Notes under the pieces: generated by a model
What the model was told of the DNA's origin: nothing
Database searches by the model: none
Seen by the model: the letters and a program-made list of their open reading frames with translations, nothing else
NCBI RefSeq assembly: GCF_009674495.1
Contig: NZ_WKJN01000003.1
Location: forward strand, 273,581 to 337,580
DNA length: 64,000 nt
Direction of reading: 5' to 3'
Source: Duganella alba
GTDB taxonomy: Bacteria > Pseudomonadota > Gammaproteobacteria > Burkholderiales > Burkholderiaceae_D
In this document: piece by piece, positions 37,287 to 47,092 of the stretch
How positions within the stretch are numbered: position 1 is the first letter of the stretch
Layout: each line of letters opens with the position of its first letter
Translations under genes and position numbers: made by a program

Positions 37287-40007
37287 ATGAAGTCCGAGAA
37301 ACCGGTCCAGAACCGTTCCGCCCAACCGCGCCTGCTGCTCACCGCTATCAGTCTGGCCGTCCTCACCCTGACCAACACCGCCTACGCCCAGGACAGCGGC
37401 GAAGGCGCCATGACCCGCGTCGAAGTGACCGGTTCGAGCATCAAGCGCGTGGCCAATGAAGCCTCGCTGCCGGTCAGCACCATCAAGGCCGAAGACCTGG
37501 TCAAGCAAGGCATGACCACGCTGGCCGACGTCATGATGGCGCTGCCGCAATCGGCATCGCTGGCGCCGTCGAACGCCGGCTCCGGCACCAACATCAACCT
37601 GCGCGGCCTGGGCGTGAACCGCACCCTGGTGCTGCTGAACGGCCGCCGCCTGGCCAACGAAGCGATCTCCGACGGCTACGCCAATCTGGACGTGATCCCG
37701 ATGAGCGCCCTGGCCCGCGTCGAGATCCTGCGCGACGGCGCCTCGTCGATCTACGGCTCCGACGCCATCGGCGGCGTGGTCAACTTCATCACCAAGACCC
37801 AGTTCGAAGGCCTGCAGCTGACCGGCCAGGCCGTGCAGCCGGAGCACAAGGGCGGCGGCGACGAGCAGCGCGCCACCATCACCTGGGGCAAGGGCAACCT
37901 GCAAACCGATGGATGGAGCTTCTACGCCACGCTGGACGCGCACCAGCGCACCCGCCTGGCCTCGTCCGACCGCGCCTACCTGAGCACGGCCGACATGCTG
38001 ACCGCGCTGGGCCGCGCGCCATCGCTGGGCACCGGCGGCAACGCCACGCCGGCCAACTTCACCACGCCGACCAACAAGACCGCGCAGAATCCCTACGGCA
38101 CCCGCGGTTGCCTGGCGCCGTACTCGATCACCGGCCAGAAAGGCACCTGCGTACTGGACAACAACGAGTACGGCAGCGCGCTGTACGCCAACCAGCAGGT
38201 GACCTTCTACGCCCGCGCCGCCAAAAAGCTGAGCGAAGACCACATCGTCACCGTCGACTACTCGCGCGGCGAGGAGTTCATCCTCGGCACCAAGAACCCG
38301 ACCAATGCGCTGGCGGTCAACGGCGTCTCGGCCATCCTGCCGTCGACCAGCAAATGGTATCCGGGCGGTAGCGGCGGCGTGCCTGCCGTGGCGGGCCTGA
38401 ACAACGCACCGCTGACCGTGACCTGGGCGGTTGCCGACGGCGGCCTGGCCACCACCAAGGACGTGCAGCTGAACCAGCGCCTGGCCGTGATGGACGAAGG
38501 CACGCTGGCGGGCTGGGACTACAAGGCCGGCCTGGTGATCGGTATCTCCGAGCGCAGCAACTACTACTACTCCGGCTACTACAAGGGCCAGGGCCTGCTG
38601 GACGGTCTGAAAAACGGCAAGCTGAATCCATTCGGCCTGCAGGACGCCGACGGCAAGGCTTACCTGGACACGATCAGCGTCGACGGCGCCAAGAACCGTT
38701 ACTCGAAATCGACCTTCACCGGCGTCGACGCCACCGCCAGCCGCGCGCTGATGGAACTGCCGGGCGGCTCGCTGGCACTGGCAGTCGGTGTCGACCTGCA
38801 CCGCGACACCACCGAGGACACCAAGCTGCCGATCGGCGCCGAAGTCACCTACGCCAACGCCACGCCATCGCACGGCGAAGGCCAGCGTAACGTCGCCGCG
38901 CTGTTCGCCGAGATCAACATGCCGGTCACCAAAACGCTGGAACTGAACGCCGCCGTGCGTGATGACCATTTCAGCGACTTCGGTAACACCATCAATCCGA
39001 AAATCAGCTTCCGCTGGGAGCCGTCGAAACAGCTGATGTTCCGCGGTTCGGCCAACACCGGCTTCCGCGCGCCGACCCTGTTCGACGCCTACGGCTACCG
39101 CCTGCCTGGCGCCACCGGCCTGACCGCCGCCAAGTGGGACGATCCGGTCCTGTGCCCGGGCGGCACGCCAGGCGTGGCCGGCACCGGCACCGCGCTGCCG
39201 GGCCTGGTCGCATCGACCGTCTGCAACACCACGCTGCCTAAACAGACCGGCTCCAACGCCGGCCTGAAACCGGAGAAGTCCAAGGGCTTCACGCTGGGTG
39301 TGGTGATGGAGCCGGTGAAGAACGCGATGATCTCGTTCGACTACTGGAACATCAAGATGACCGACATGCTGGCCAACTTGCCAGAGCAGGTCTACTTCCT
39401 GGACCCGGTCAAATACGCATCGTACTTCGTGCGTAACGCCGATGGCACCATCAACTACATCGTCAACACCACGATGAACCTGGGTGGCCAGAAGGCGGCC
39501 GGCGTGGACGTGTCGGGTTCGTACAACTTCCCGAAAACCGCCTACGGCGATTTCAAGGTGGCGATCGACGGCACCTACCTGACCCAGTTCGACAACCAGC
39601 TGTATAACGGCAGCCCGTACGTGTCGAACATCGGCCAGTTCGGCCTGGCCAGCAACGGCACCACGTCGAGCTTCCCGATCATCACCTACCGCTGGAAGCA
39701 CACGCTGAAACTGAACTGGGCTGCCGGTAACTGGAACAGCCAGCTGACCCAGAACTACAACTCGAAATACACCGACCAGAATCTGGTGGCCAAGCAGTAC
39801 TGGCGCAACATCAATTCTTACAAGCTGTGGAACGCAACCACCACGTACAGCGGCTTCAAGAATATCCAGGTTACCGCCGGCATCACCAATCTGTTCAACG
39901 TCGCGCCGCCGGCAACCAACAGCAGCCTGTACACCTATGGTTACCTGAGCAGCGCGGGCAGCGCCATCGGCCGCGCGTACAACGTGCGCATGACCTACAC
40001 TTTCTGA
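37287..40007 (+). CDS. TonB-dependent outer-membrane receptor
   Basis: A 906-residue receptor with a signal peptide (about 1-32, ending NTAYA). A plug domain follows (about 45-165, starting VEVTGSSIKRV; LRGLGVNRTLVLLNGRR is a conserved plug segment), then a 22-strand barrel ending in the aromatic VRMTYTF. The type with a VTGS start occurs in polysaccharide utilisation loci. It directly precedes pectin-degrading enzymes, so uptake of oligogalacturonides is the likely role (inference). A strong AAGGAG site precedes the ATG, and a terminator follows. Confidence 0.92.
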   Translation: MKSEKPVQNRSAQPRLLLTAISLAVLTLTNTAYAQDSGEGAMTRVEVTGSSIKRVANEASLPVSTIKAEDLVKQGMTTLADVMMALPQSASLAPSNAGSGTNINLRGLGVNRTLVLLNGRRLANEAISDGYANLDVIPMSALARVEILRDGASSIYGSDAIGGVVNFITKTQFEGLQLTGQAVQPEHKGGGDEQRATITWGKGNLQTDGWSFYATLDAHQRTRLASSDRAYLSTADMLTALGRAPSLGTGGNATPANFTTPTNKTAQNPYGTRGCLAPYSITGQKGTCVLDNNEYGSALYANQQVTFYARAAKKLSEDHIVTVDYSRGEEFILGTKNPTNALAVNGVSAILPSTSKWYPGGSGGVPAVAGLNNAPLTVTWAVADGGLATTKDVQLNQRLAVMDEGTLAGWDYKAGLVIGISERSNYYYSGYYKGQGLLDGLKNGKLNPFGLQDADGKAYLDTISVDGAKNRYSKSTFTGVDATASRALMELPGGSLALAVGVDLHRDTTEDTKLPIGAEVTYANATPSHGEGQRNVAALFAEINMPVTKTLELNAAVRDDHFSDFGNTINPKISFRWEPSKQLMFRGSANTGFRAPTLFDAYGYRLPGATGLTAAKWDDPVLCPGGTPGVAGTGTALPGLVASTVCNTTLPKQTGSNAGLKPEKSKGFTLGVVMEPVKNAMISFDYWNIKMTDMLANLPEQVYFLDPVKYASYFVRNADGTINYIVNTTMNLGGQKAAGVDVSGSYNFPKTAYGDFKVAIDGTYLTQFDNQLYNGSPYVSNIGQFGLASNGTTSSFPIITYRWKHTLKLNWAAGNWNSQLTQNYNSKYTDQNLVAKQYWRNINSYKLWNATTTYSGFKNIQVTAGITNLFNVAPPATNSSLYTYGYLSSAGSAIGRAYNVRMTYTF

Positions 40008-40055
40008 TGAAAGCGTGGCTGCATAAGCTGAATCACTCTGCCTAAGCATGTGAAT

Positions 40056-40093
40056 GGGCGCCGGACCGCATCACGGCCGGCGCCCTTTTTTTT
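40056..40093 (+). terminator. Intrinsic terminator after the TonB receptor gene
   Basis: GGGCGCCGG and CCGGCGCCC pair across a 12-base loop and are followed by eight or more T residues. The next gene begins eleven bases later, so the downstream enzymes depend on partial read-through or another promoter. Confidence 0.9.
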
Positions 40094-40103
40094 GGATCGC
40101 ACC

Positions 40104-40895
40104 ATGAAATTGATTTCCTCCGTCCTCACCTTGTCCCTGGCGCTGCTGGCCGGCGGTGCGCAAGCAGCCGATGCGCCGAGCAAACCAATCCGCATCATCC
40201 TGGTCGGCGATTCGACCATGGCCAACACCAGCGGCTATGGCGACGCCTTCTGCGCGCGCGTCAACCGCGCCAACACCTGTCTCAATCTCGCCAAGGGCGG
40301 CCGCAGCTCCGGCAGCTTCCGCGCCGAAGGCCGCTGGGACGAAGTGGAAGGCCTGCTGCGCGGCGCCGCCGCCTACCGCGCCACCTATGTGCTGATCCAG
40401 TTCGGCCACAACGACCAGCCGGGCAAGCCGGGCCGCTCCACCGACATCAAAACCGAATTCCCCGCCAACATGACGCGCTACGTGCAGGAAGTGAAAGCAC
40501 TGGGCGGCGTGCCGGTGCTGGTCACGCCGCTGACCCGCCGCACCTTCAAGGACGGCGTCCTGGAAAACAACTTCGGCCCGTGGAACGATGTGATTCGCGC
40601 CACCGCCGCCGCTCAAAAAGTGCCACTGCTGGACCTGAACGCCGACAGCTACGCCGCCGTGCAGGCCATGGGCCAGGACGAAGCCGACACGCTGGCCATG
40701 GTGCCGCGTCCCGCCGACTACGGCGTGGCGCCGGCCGCCGGCAAGGTGGAAGTGGCGGGCGCCGCCAAGTCGGCCTTCGACCGCACCCACGTGGGCGTCA
40801 AGGGCGCCGCCTATTTCTCGCGCATGGTGATGGAAGAAATCAAACACACCCTGCCTGAAATCGCAGGCCAGTTCAAGCCGGAGAGCGAGCAGTGA
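40104..40895 (+). CDS. SGNH-family rhamnogalacturonan acetylesterase
   Basis: A 263-residue exported esterase with a signal peptide (MKLISSVLTLSLALLAGGAQA). SGNH block I is GDSTMAN (nucleophile Ser in GDS), block III is FGHNDQ, and block V is DRTHVG, the CE12 pattern of rhamnogalacturonan and pectin acetylesterases. It would remove acetyl groups from pectin so that hydrolases can act. The start at 40104 is the first ATG after the terminator; upstream codons in frame lie inside the hairpin. It overlaps the next gene by four bases (GTGA). Confidence 0.9.
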   Translation: MKLISSVLTLSLALLAGGAQAADAPSKPIRIILVGDSTMANTSGYGDAFCARVNRANTCLNLAKGGRSSGSFRAEGRWDEVEGLLRGAAAYRATYVLIQFGHNDQPGKPGRSTDIKTEFPANMTRYVQEVKALGGVPVLVTPLTRRTFKDGVLENNFGPWNDVIRATAAAQKVPLLDLNADSYAAVQAMGQDEADTLAMVPRPADYGVAPAAGKVEVAGAAKSAFDRTHVGVKGAAYFSRMVMEEIKHTLPEIAGQFKPESEQ

Positions 40896-43486
40896 CGAAA
40901 CATCGCCTCTCCGCCGCGCTGGCGGTGCTGCTTGCCGCCACCACGGCCCACGCGCAAGACACCCGCAAGGTAACCGAACCAACGCCGCCGCCATCGTGCA
41001 CCGTGCTGACCGCCGGCGCCGGCGTTGACGACACCGCACGCATCCAGGCCGCCATCGATCAATGCCCCGCCGGCCGCGCCGTGCGGCTGTCGGGTAACAA
41101 CGAGAAGCAGCGCTTCGTCTCCGGTCCTTTGAATCTGCGCAGCGGCGTCAGCCTGCTGGTGGACGCCGGCGCCACGCTGCAAGCCAGCGGCAATCCCAAG
41201 CTGTACGACCGCGGCGCCGGCACTTGCGGCACGGTCGACAAGCTGGGACGCGGCTGCAAGCCCTTCATCACGATCGACGGCGCCAAGGGCAGCGGCATCT
41301 ACGGCGAAGGCGCCATCGACGGCCAGGGCGGCCGCGTAGTCGACGGCGGCGCCGAATCGTGGTGGCAGCTGGCGCGCCGCGCGCAAAAGGAAGACGCGCG
41401 CCAGAACGTGCCGCGTCTGATCGAGATCACCAACGCCAGCGACATCACGCTGCACAAGATCACGCTGCGCAATTCGCCCAACTTCCACGTGACCCTGAAC
41501 AGGGTGGACGGCTTCACCGCATGGGGCGTGCGCATCGACACGCCGGCCACCGCGCGCAATACCGACGGCATCGATCCCATCTCGTCGCGCAACATCACCA
41601 TCGCCTACAGCCATATCCGCACCGGCGACGACAATGTGGCCGTCAAGGCCGGCAACAACGGCCCGACGGAAAATGTCTCCATCGTGCATAACCGCTTCTA
41701 CAGCGGCCATGGCATGTCCATCGGCAGCGAGACCAATGGCGGTGTGCGCCGCGTGCTGGTCGAAGACCTGAGCATGGACGGCACCACCTCCGGCCTGCGC
41801 ATCAAGAGCGATGTGTCGCGCGGCGGCGTGGTGGACCAGGTCAGCTATCGCAATGTGTGCCTGCGCGACGTCAAGACGCCGATCGACATCAGCACGCGCT
41901 ACACCAAGGATGCGGAAGGCACGCAGGTGCCGGTGTTCACCAACATTGCCTTCGATGATGTGCACAGCGTGTCGCCGGGCCGTGTGGTGGTGCAGGGCTA
42001 CGACGAGCAGCGGCCGGTGCAGGCCAGGCTGCATGACGTCAGCATCAGCGGCAAAGCGGACCGCAGGATCGAATTCGCCAGACTCTCCGGCGAAGCGATC
42101 GGCGCCAGCGACAGCAGCAACTGCGCCACGCGCTTCGCGCCGTTCCCTGAATCGGCGGCAGCCAGCACGCGCCCGCAGCTGACGCTGGACCAGGCCAGGC
42201 AGTTCTCATATGGCGAAGTGCTGAAGTACGTCGGCGTGGCCGGCAAGGAAACGGTCGATCCATGGGATCCGCTCAACGATCCGCTGGCCAAGGGCGCCGC
42301 CTTCACGCCGGACTATATTGCCGACAAGGACGCCAAGGCTGATGGCGCGCGCACCTTCAACACGGTGCAGGAAGCCGTCAGCCGCGCGGTGGCCGACAGC
42401 AAGGCCAGGCGCGTCTATATCCTGCTGAAGCCCGGCGTTTATCCGGAGCTGGTCTACATCCCAGCCTCCGCCACACAGATCACGATGTACGGTGAAGGCA
42501 AGGATGCGGCAGCCACGCGCATCACCGCCAAACTGGAAGCCTCGATGACCGGCGCCGCCTACGACGCCCTGTACGGCCCGCAGTTCGCCAAAGCCGCGCC
42601 GGCGGTGCAGGCCATGTACGCCACCATCAAGGACCGCGCGCAGATCGGCACCTTCGGCACGCAAACCGTCTGGACGCAGAACAACGGCTTCCAGGCGCGC
42701 AACCTGACCTTTGAAAACGGCTACAACAAGGACACCGGCAACGCCCGCGCCGAGGAACTCCCGAACATCAACAACGTCCACCACCAGGCGCTGGCGCTGA
42801 GCGTGGACAGCGCCGACAAGGCGCAGTTCGAGAACATCCGCCTGATCGGCTTTCAGGACACGCTGTATCTGAAGTCGCCGCAGATCGGCAGCACCGTGCG
42901 CAGCTTCTTCAACAAATCGTATATCGAAGGCGATGTCGATTTCATCTTCGGCGACAGCACCGCCTACTTTTACCAGACCGAGATCCGCACGCTCGGCGAT
43001 CGCGGCGTGTCCTACACCGCCGCACCAAACACCTACCTGAAAACCAAATACGGCTTCGTCTTCGACAACTGCCGCTTCACGCACGAAGGCAGGAAGAACG
43101 GCGACTTCTACCTGCTGCGCCAATGGTTCGCCAGCTCGCGCTGCACGCCATATGCGCCGCTGGCACTGGATGGTTACAGCTGCACCTACGGCCCCGCCAA
43201 CGGCTACAAGGCGCCCGCAGGCACCGTGGCGCGCGTATCGCTGGAAGCGGTCGGCAAAATGGTGGTGCTGAATTCGCGCATCGGCGCGCACATCAACCGC
43301 CAGCATCCCTGGGCTGACTGGAACAAGCCCGGCGCGATTTCCTTTCGTCCGGCGCAGTACAACTCGGACGACCACTGGAACAACCTGATTAAAGCCAGCA
43401 TCGATCCCGTCAAGGATCTCGGCTACGCCAAACCACCTTCGCCGGCCGATGTCTTCCTCGGTGAGTTCAACAATTCAGATGAATAA
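40892..43486 (+). CDS. Bifunctional polygalacturonase (GH28) - pectin methylesterase (CE8)
   Basis: An 864-residue exported protein with two catalytic beta-helices. A signal peptide (about 1-21) leads into the GH28 domain (about 35-410): NTDG (Asp225), GDDN (Asp246, Asp247), GHG with His273, and RIK (Arg303, Lys305). The CE8 domain (about 455-850) has GFQDTLY (Asp656) and GDVDFIFG (Asp683), the two pectinesterase Asp residues. It would demethylate and hydrolyse homogalacturonan in one chain. The start is GTG, coupled to the esterase stop. Some GH28 family members use the GDDN variant instead of GDDC. Confidence 0.92.
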   Translation: MTKHRLSAALAVLLAATTAHAQDTRKVTEPTPPPSCTVLTAGAGVDDTARIQAAIDQCPAGRAVRLSGNNEKQRFVSGPLNLRSGVSLLVDAGATLQASGNPKLYDRGAGTCGTVDKLGRGCKPFITIDGAKGSGIYGEGAIDGQGGRVVDGGAESWWQLARRAQKEDARQNVPRLIEITNASDITLHKITLRNSPNFHVTLNRVDGFTAWGVRIDTPATARNTDGIDPISSRNITIAYSHIRTGDDNVAVKAGNNGPTENVSIVHNRFYSGHGMSIGSETNGGVRRVLVEDLSMDGTTSGLRIKSDVSRGGVVDQVSYRNVCLRDVKTPIDISTRYTKDAEGTQVPVFTNIAFDDVHSVSPGRVVVQGYDEQRPVQARLHDVSISGKADRRIEFARLSGEAIGASDSSNCATRFAPFPESAAASTRPQLTLDQARQFSYGEVLKYVGVAGKETVDPWDPLNDPLAKGAAFTPDYIADKDAKADGARTFNTVQEAVSRAVADSKARRVYILLKPGVYPELVYIPASATQITMYGEGKDAAATRITAKLEASMTGAAYDALYGPQFAKAAPAVQAMYATIKDRAQIGTFGTQTVWTQNNGFQARNLTFENGYNKDTGNARAEELPNINNVHHQALALSVDSADKAQFENIRLIGFQDTLYLKSPQIGSTVRSFFNKSYIEGDVDFIFGDSTAYFYQTEIRTLGDRGVSYTAAPNTYLKTKYGFVFDNCRFTHEGRKNGDFYLLRQWFASSRCTPYAPLALDGYSCTYGPANGYKAPAGTVARVSLEAVGKMVVLNSRIGAHINRQHPWADWNKPGAISFRPAQYNSDDHWNNLIKASIDPVKDLGYAKPPSPADVFLGEFNNSDE

Positions 43487-43496
43487 GGAACACAGC

Positions 43497-45335
43497 ATGA
43501 CCATCAACAACCAGCGCCGCAGCCTGATGAAAGCCTTGCCTGCGGCGGGCGTGTCGCTCACCCTGCCGGCCATTGCCGCCACCGCGCCCGATCCATGGCT
43601 GCAGGCGCAGGCTATCGTCGATCACGTCTCCCGTCCGCGCAACTTCCGCAAGCAGGACTTCAACATCACCGCCTACGGCGCCAAACCGTGCAAGCTGACC
43701 AAGGTGAAGGCGTGGGTATCGCATGAGGACCAGGAGGAACTGGGCACGCCGGTTGCCGGCGCAAGCGACTGCTACGCCGCCATCAAGGCCGCCATCAAGG
43801 CCTGCAACGCGGCCGGCGGCGGACGCGTGCTGATTCCGGCCGGCGACTGGTACTGCGCCGGCCCGATGGTGCTGCTGTCGAACGTGAACGTGCACCTGGC
43901 CAAAGGCGCGCATCTCTACTTCAGCCACAATCCGGAACACTACGCCAAGTACGGCGACATCGACTGCGGCAAGAACGGCAAGCTGACCATCTCGCGCTGG
44001 CAGAGCAACGACTGCCTGAACTACTCGTCGATGATCTACGCCTACGGCCAGGACAACATCGCCCTCACCGGCGAGGACTGGACTTCCATCCTCGACGGCC
44101 AGGGCGGCGTGCCGTTCAACGATGCCGGCGATTCGTGGTGGACCTGGAAGGGCAAGCAGAAAACCATCAACTCCATCGGCCAGGGCACTACGCCCAACTT
44201 CAAGGCCGGCAAGATGTCGGAAAACACCGAGAATCCGTTGAACGCGGAATCGCTGGCCATGGTCGCGCCGGCACTGACCGAAGAGGAACGCCTGCTGATT
44301 CAGGGTGAAGGCGGCAAGTGGCGCGCGGATGCGCAGTATCTGCCGGCGCTGTCGGAAGCCGGCGTGCCGCTGTCGAAGCGCGTCTTTGGCATTGGCCACT
44401 ATCTGCGCGCGCCGATGATCCAGATTATCGGTTGCACCAATGTGCTGCTGCAGGGTTACAAGGTGCAGAACACGCCGTTCTGGCAGCACCATCCGGTCCA
44501 CTGCCGCAATCTGGTGATCCGCAACGTCTACATGCACAGCCACGGCCCGAACAGCGACGGCTTTGATCCGGAAGCCTGCGACCATGTACTGATTGAAGGC
44601 TGCACCTTCGACACCGGCGACGACTGCATCGCCATCAAGGCCGGCAAGGACCAGGATACGCAGTATGGTCCTTCGCAGAACATCGTGGTCCAGAACTGCA
44701 TCATGCACAGCGGCCACGGCGGCATTACGCTGGGCAGCGAGATGGCCGGCGGCATCCAGAACGTGTTCGCGCAAAAGCTGGTGTTCGAGAACGCCAACTG
44801 GAAAACCAATCCGCTCAACACGGCGATCCGCATGAAGACCAATATGAATCGCGGCGGCTACCTGCGCAATTTCTATGTCCGCGATTGCACGGTGCCGAAT
44901 GGGGTGCAGATTTCGCCGTCGTTCTATGCCTCGCTGCCAGGTTCGCCGATCCAGTCGAAGACGGTCGCCACAGCGGCTGGCGCCATCGTCACCTTCGATT
45001 GCGATTACACGCCGATCAGCGACAACGTGCGCATCCGCCCGCCGATTGTGGACAACATCCAGATTTCCAACATCAAGGCCAGCAACGTCAGCAAGGATGG
45101 CAAGACCGCGTCGTGCTTCCAGGCGATCGTGATTCTCGGCCCGGTGGCGTCGGACTACAACGGTCCGCAGCCGATGCCGCCGGTGTTCCCGGTGACGAAT
45201 GTGTCGATCAGCGATTGCGATTTCGGCACGCCGGTGAATGCGGCATCGCCATGGTTCCTCTACAACGTCAAGAACATGACACTGAAGAATGTGACCATCG
45301 GCGACAAGGTGCACAACACCACGCTGTCGGCCTGA
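43497..45335 (+). CDS. Glycoside hydrolase family 28 exopolygalacturonase-like protein
   Basis: A 612-residue GH28 enzyme. The N-terminus has an Arg-Arg pair before a hydrophobic stretch (NQRRSLMKALPAAG), which suggests Tat export with folding in the cytoplasm. Catalytic motifs are NSDGFDP, GDDCIAIK, GHGGITLGSE and RMKTN. Long insertions between beta-helix turns resemble PehX-type exo-poly-alpha-galacturonosidases. The ATG at 43497 follows AAGGAA ten bases after the fusion gene; 48 bases of open frame upstream overlap that gene. It likely releases galacturonate or digalacturonate from oligomers. Confidence 0.92.
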   Translation: MTINNQRRSLMKALPAAGVSLTLPAIAATAPDPWLQAQAIVDHVSRPRNFRKQDFNITAYGAKPCKLTKVKAWVSHEDQEELGTPVAGASDCYAAIKAAIKACNAAGGGRVLIPAGDWYCAGPMVLLSNVNVHLAKGAHLYFSHNPEHYAKYGDIDCGKNGKLTISRWQSNDCLNYSSMIYAYGQDNIALTGEDWTSILDGQGGVPFNDAGDSWWTWKGKQKTINSIGQGTTPNFKAGKMSENTENPLNAESLAMVAPALTEEERLLIQGEGGKWRADAQYLPALSEAGVPLSKRVFGIGHYLRAPMIQIIGCTNVLLQGYKVQNTPFWQHHPVHCRNLVIRNVYMHSHGPNSDGFDPEACDHVLIEGCTFDTGDDCIAIKAGKDQDTQYGPSQNIVVQNCIMHSGHGGITLGSEMAGGIQNVFAQKLVFENANWKTNPLNTAIRMKTNMNRGGYLRNFYVRDCTVPNGVQISPSFYASLPGSPIQSKTVATAAGAIVTFDCDYTPISDNVRIRPPIVDNIQISNIKASNVSKDGKTASCFQAIVILGPVASDYNGPQPMPPVFPVTNVSISDCDFGTPVNAASPWFLYNVKNMTLKNVTIGDKVHNTTLSA

Positions 45336-45343
45336 GGGGAGCG

Positions 45344-46825
45344 ATGATGATTCCGCGCCTGCTCTGCACCCTGGTTTTGATCGCCGCTGCTGCACCGGCC
45401 GGCGCGGCCACCGTTCTGCTGCCCGCCAATGGCGCGCGGCAGGTCAATCCGGATACGCATCTGACGCTGCGTTTTGACCAGCCGCCGGTGCTGGGCAGAT
45501 CGGGCCTGATCCGCATCTACGACGCCGCCAACGGGCGGCTGGTCGATACGCTGGACCTGAGCATTCCGGCCGGTCCGACCGAGCGCACCAAGCTGCCGGC
45601 ACCGCCGTATCTGTCGACGCCCTACGCTTACGCCGATGGTCCGCGCGCGACCAACGCCAACACCAAGGCCGGTACGCCATCGGCCGGCGCGGAGCCGGGC
45701 GGCGACAAGTACCAGCTCACCATCATCGGCGGCTTTACGGACGGCTTCCACTTCCATCCGGTGATCGTGCATGACAAGACGGCGACGATCTACCCGCACA
45801 ACAATCTGCTCGAATATGGCAAGCGCTATCGCGTGCAGATTGACGATGCGGTGTTCGGCCGCGCCATCAAGCCATGGCAGTTCAGCACCAGGCCGCATGG
45901 TCCGGCAGCAGCCGCCGAACGCGTGGTGGTCAGCGCCGATGGCAAGGCGGATTTCAGCACCGTGCAAGGCGCGCTGGATTACGTGCCGGATCATCCCGCC
46001 AAGCGCGTGACCATCTTCGTTCGCAATGGCGATTACGAGGAAATCGTCTACTTCCGCAACAAGTCCAACATCACGGTGCAGGGCGAGACGCGCGACAAGG
46101 TGCGCATTCACTATGCGAACAACGAAGCGTTCAATCCGCATCCAGCCAACATCAGCACCAATGAGCAGCCGGGCACCTTCCCGTCGCGCCGCGCGGCGTT
46201 CGCAGCGGATAACGTCAAGGGCATCCACCTGCGCGACCTGACGCTGGAGACCACGCTGCAAGGCCAGGCCGAAGGCTTGCTGATTACCGGCTCCGAGAAC
46301 ATCGTCGCCAACACGACAGTGATCGGTTCAGGCGATGCGTTACAGGTCAATGGCAGCACCTACCTGCCGGATGTGAAGGTCGTCGGCCATGGCGACACGA
46401 TACTTGGACGCGGGCCGGCGTTCTTCGAACGCTGCGACATCCAGTCGCGCAACGCGTTCATGTGGATACGCAATCCGGCCACCAATCACGGCAACGTCTT
46501 CATCGACTGCCGCTTCACCGCCATCGAAGGACAAACCGAACTGGCACGGCTGCCGGCCAACAAGGGCAAGAACTATCCCTACGCCGAAGCCGTGCTGATC
46601 AACGCCACCCTGAGCGGCATCAGCCCCGTGGGCTGGGGACAGATCGACGGCGACGCAAGCAATGTGCACTTCTGGGAATTCAACAGCCGCAATGCGGACG
46701 GCACACAGGCAGACACCAGTCAACGCAATCCAGCCGCGCGCCAGCTAACGACGGAGAAAGACGCCGAGACCATCCGCAACTACAGCAATCCAGCGTGGGT
46801 GCTGGGTGACTGGATGAAGCAGTAA
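45344..46825 (+). CDS. Pectinesterase-like (CE8) protein with N-terminal Ig-like domain
   Basis: A 493-residue exported protein: signal peptide (1-22), Ig-like domain (about 25-185; PANGARQVNPDTHLTLRFDQ resembles bacterial SbsA-type Ig folds), then a CE8-like beta-helix (about 190-490; VSADGKADFSTVQGALDYV). The first catalytic region is altered, reading GHGDTILGRGPAFF (Asp351). Where VDFIFG should carry the second Asp, the sequence reads NAFMWIRNP. It may be a divergent or inactive pectinesterase. The GAGGGGA ribosome site and eight-base gap place it in the pectin operon. Confidence 0.85.
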   Translation: MMIPRLLCTLVLIAAAAPAGAATVLLPANGARQVNPDTHLTLRFDQPPVLGRSGLIRIYDAANGRLVDTLDLSIPAGPTERTKLPAPPYLSTPYAYADGPRATNANTKAGTPSAGAEPGGDKYQLTIIGGFTDGFHFHPVIVHDKTATIYPHNNLLEYGKRYRVQIDDAVFGRAIKPWQFSTRPHGPAAAAERVVVSADGKADFSTVQGALDYVPDHPAKRVTIFVRNGDYEEIVYFRNKSNITVQGETRDKVRIHYANNEAFNPHPANISTNEQPGTFPSRRAAFAADNVKGIHLRDLTLETTLQGQAEGLLITGSENIVANTTVIGSGDALQVNGSTYLPDVKVVGHGDTILGRGPAFFERCDIQSRNAFMWIRNPATNHGNVFIDCRFTAIEGQTELARLPANKGKNYPYAEAVLINATLSGISPVGWGQIDGDASNVHFWEFNSRNADGTQADTSQRNPAARQLTTEKDAETIRNYSNPAWVLGDWMKQ

Positions 46826-47092
46826 TCACTTTTTCGTGCCGCTGGTGAAGTAAAAAGAAATCACCGGCGTCGCCATTGGCAAGGCGCCGATCTTAATGAT
46901 TTCAATGAGAGCAACCAACGCTTTATTATCCGGATAACAGGCATAACCTGTCATGATCGCAGAGCTGATAAGCGCCAATCCCAGCGTTATCTGCTTGGCG
47001 AAAATGAGCCGATCTCCCTCATTAATTGCAACGCCGGTATCGCGCTGGAATATGTCTTCGAGAAAATCGACTGGTTTTTGCGGAGTAGCCAT
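46826..47092 (-). CDS. Hypothetical two-helix membrane protein
   Basis: An 88-residue protein with two predicted membrane helices (about 31-52 and 66-83) and an acidic N-terminus (FLEDIFQRDTG). Its ATG shares one base with the stop of the upstream ribbon-helix-helix gene, so the two are coupled. No family recognised. The size and pairing recall toxin-antitoxin or small regulator-effector pairs, but nothing shows toxicity. Confidence 0.65.
   Translation of the reverse strand: MATPQKPVDFLEDIFQRDTGVAINEGDRLIFAKQITLGLALISSAIMTGYACYPDNKALVALIEIIKIGALPMATPVISFYFTSGTKK

Noticed and set aside
37263..40049. 928-codon open frame on the minus strand
   Set aside because: Antisense to the TonB receptor gene. 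The Gln/Arg/His-rich translation is typical of a shadow frame in high-GC DNA, with no ribosome site or domain.
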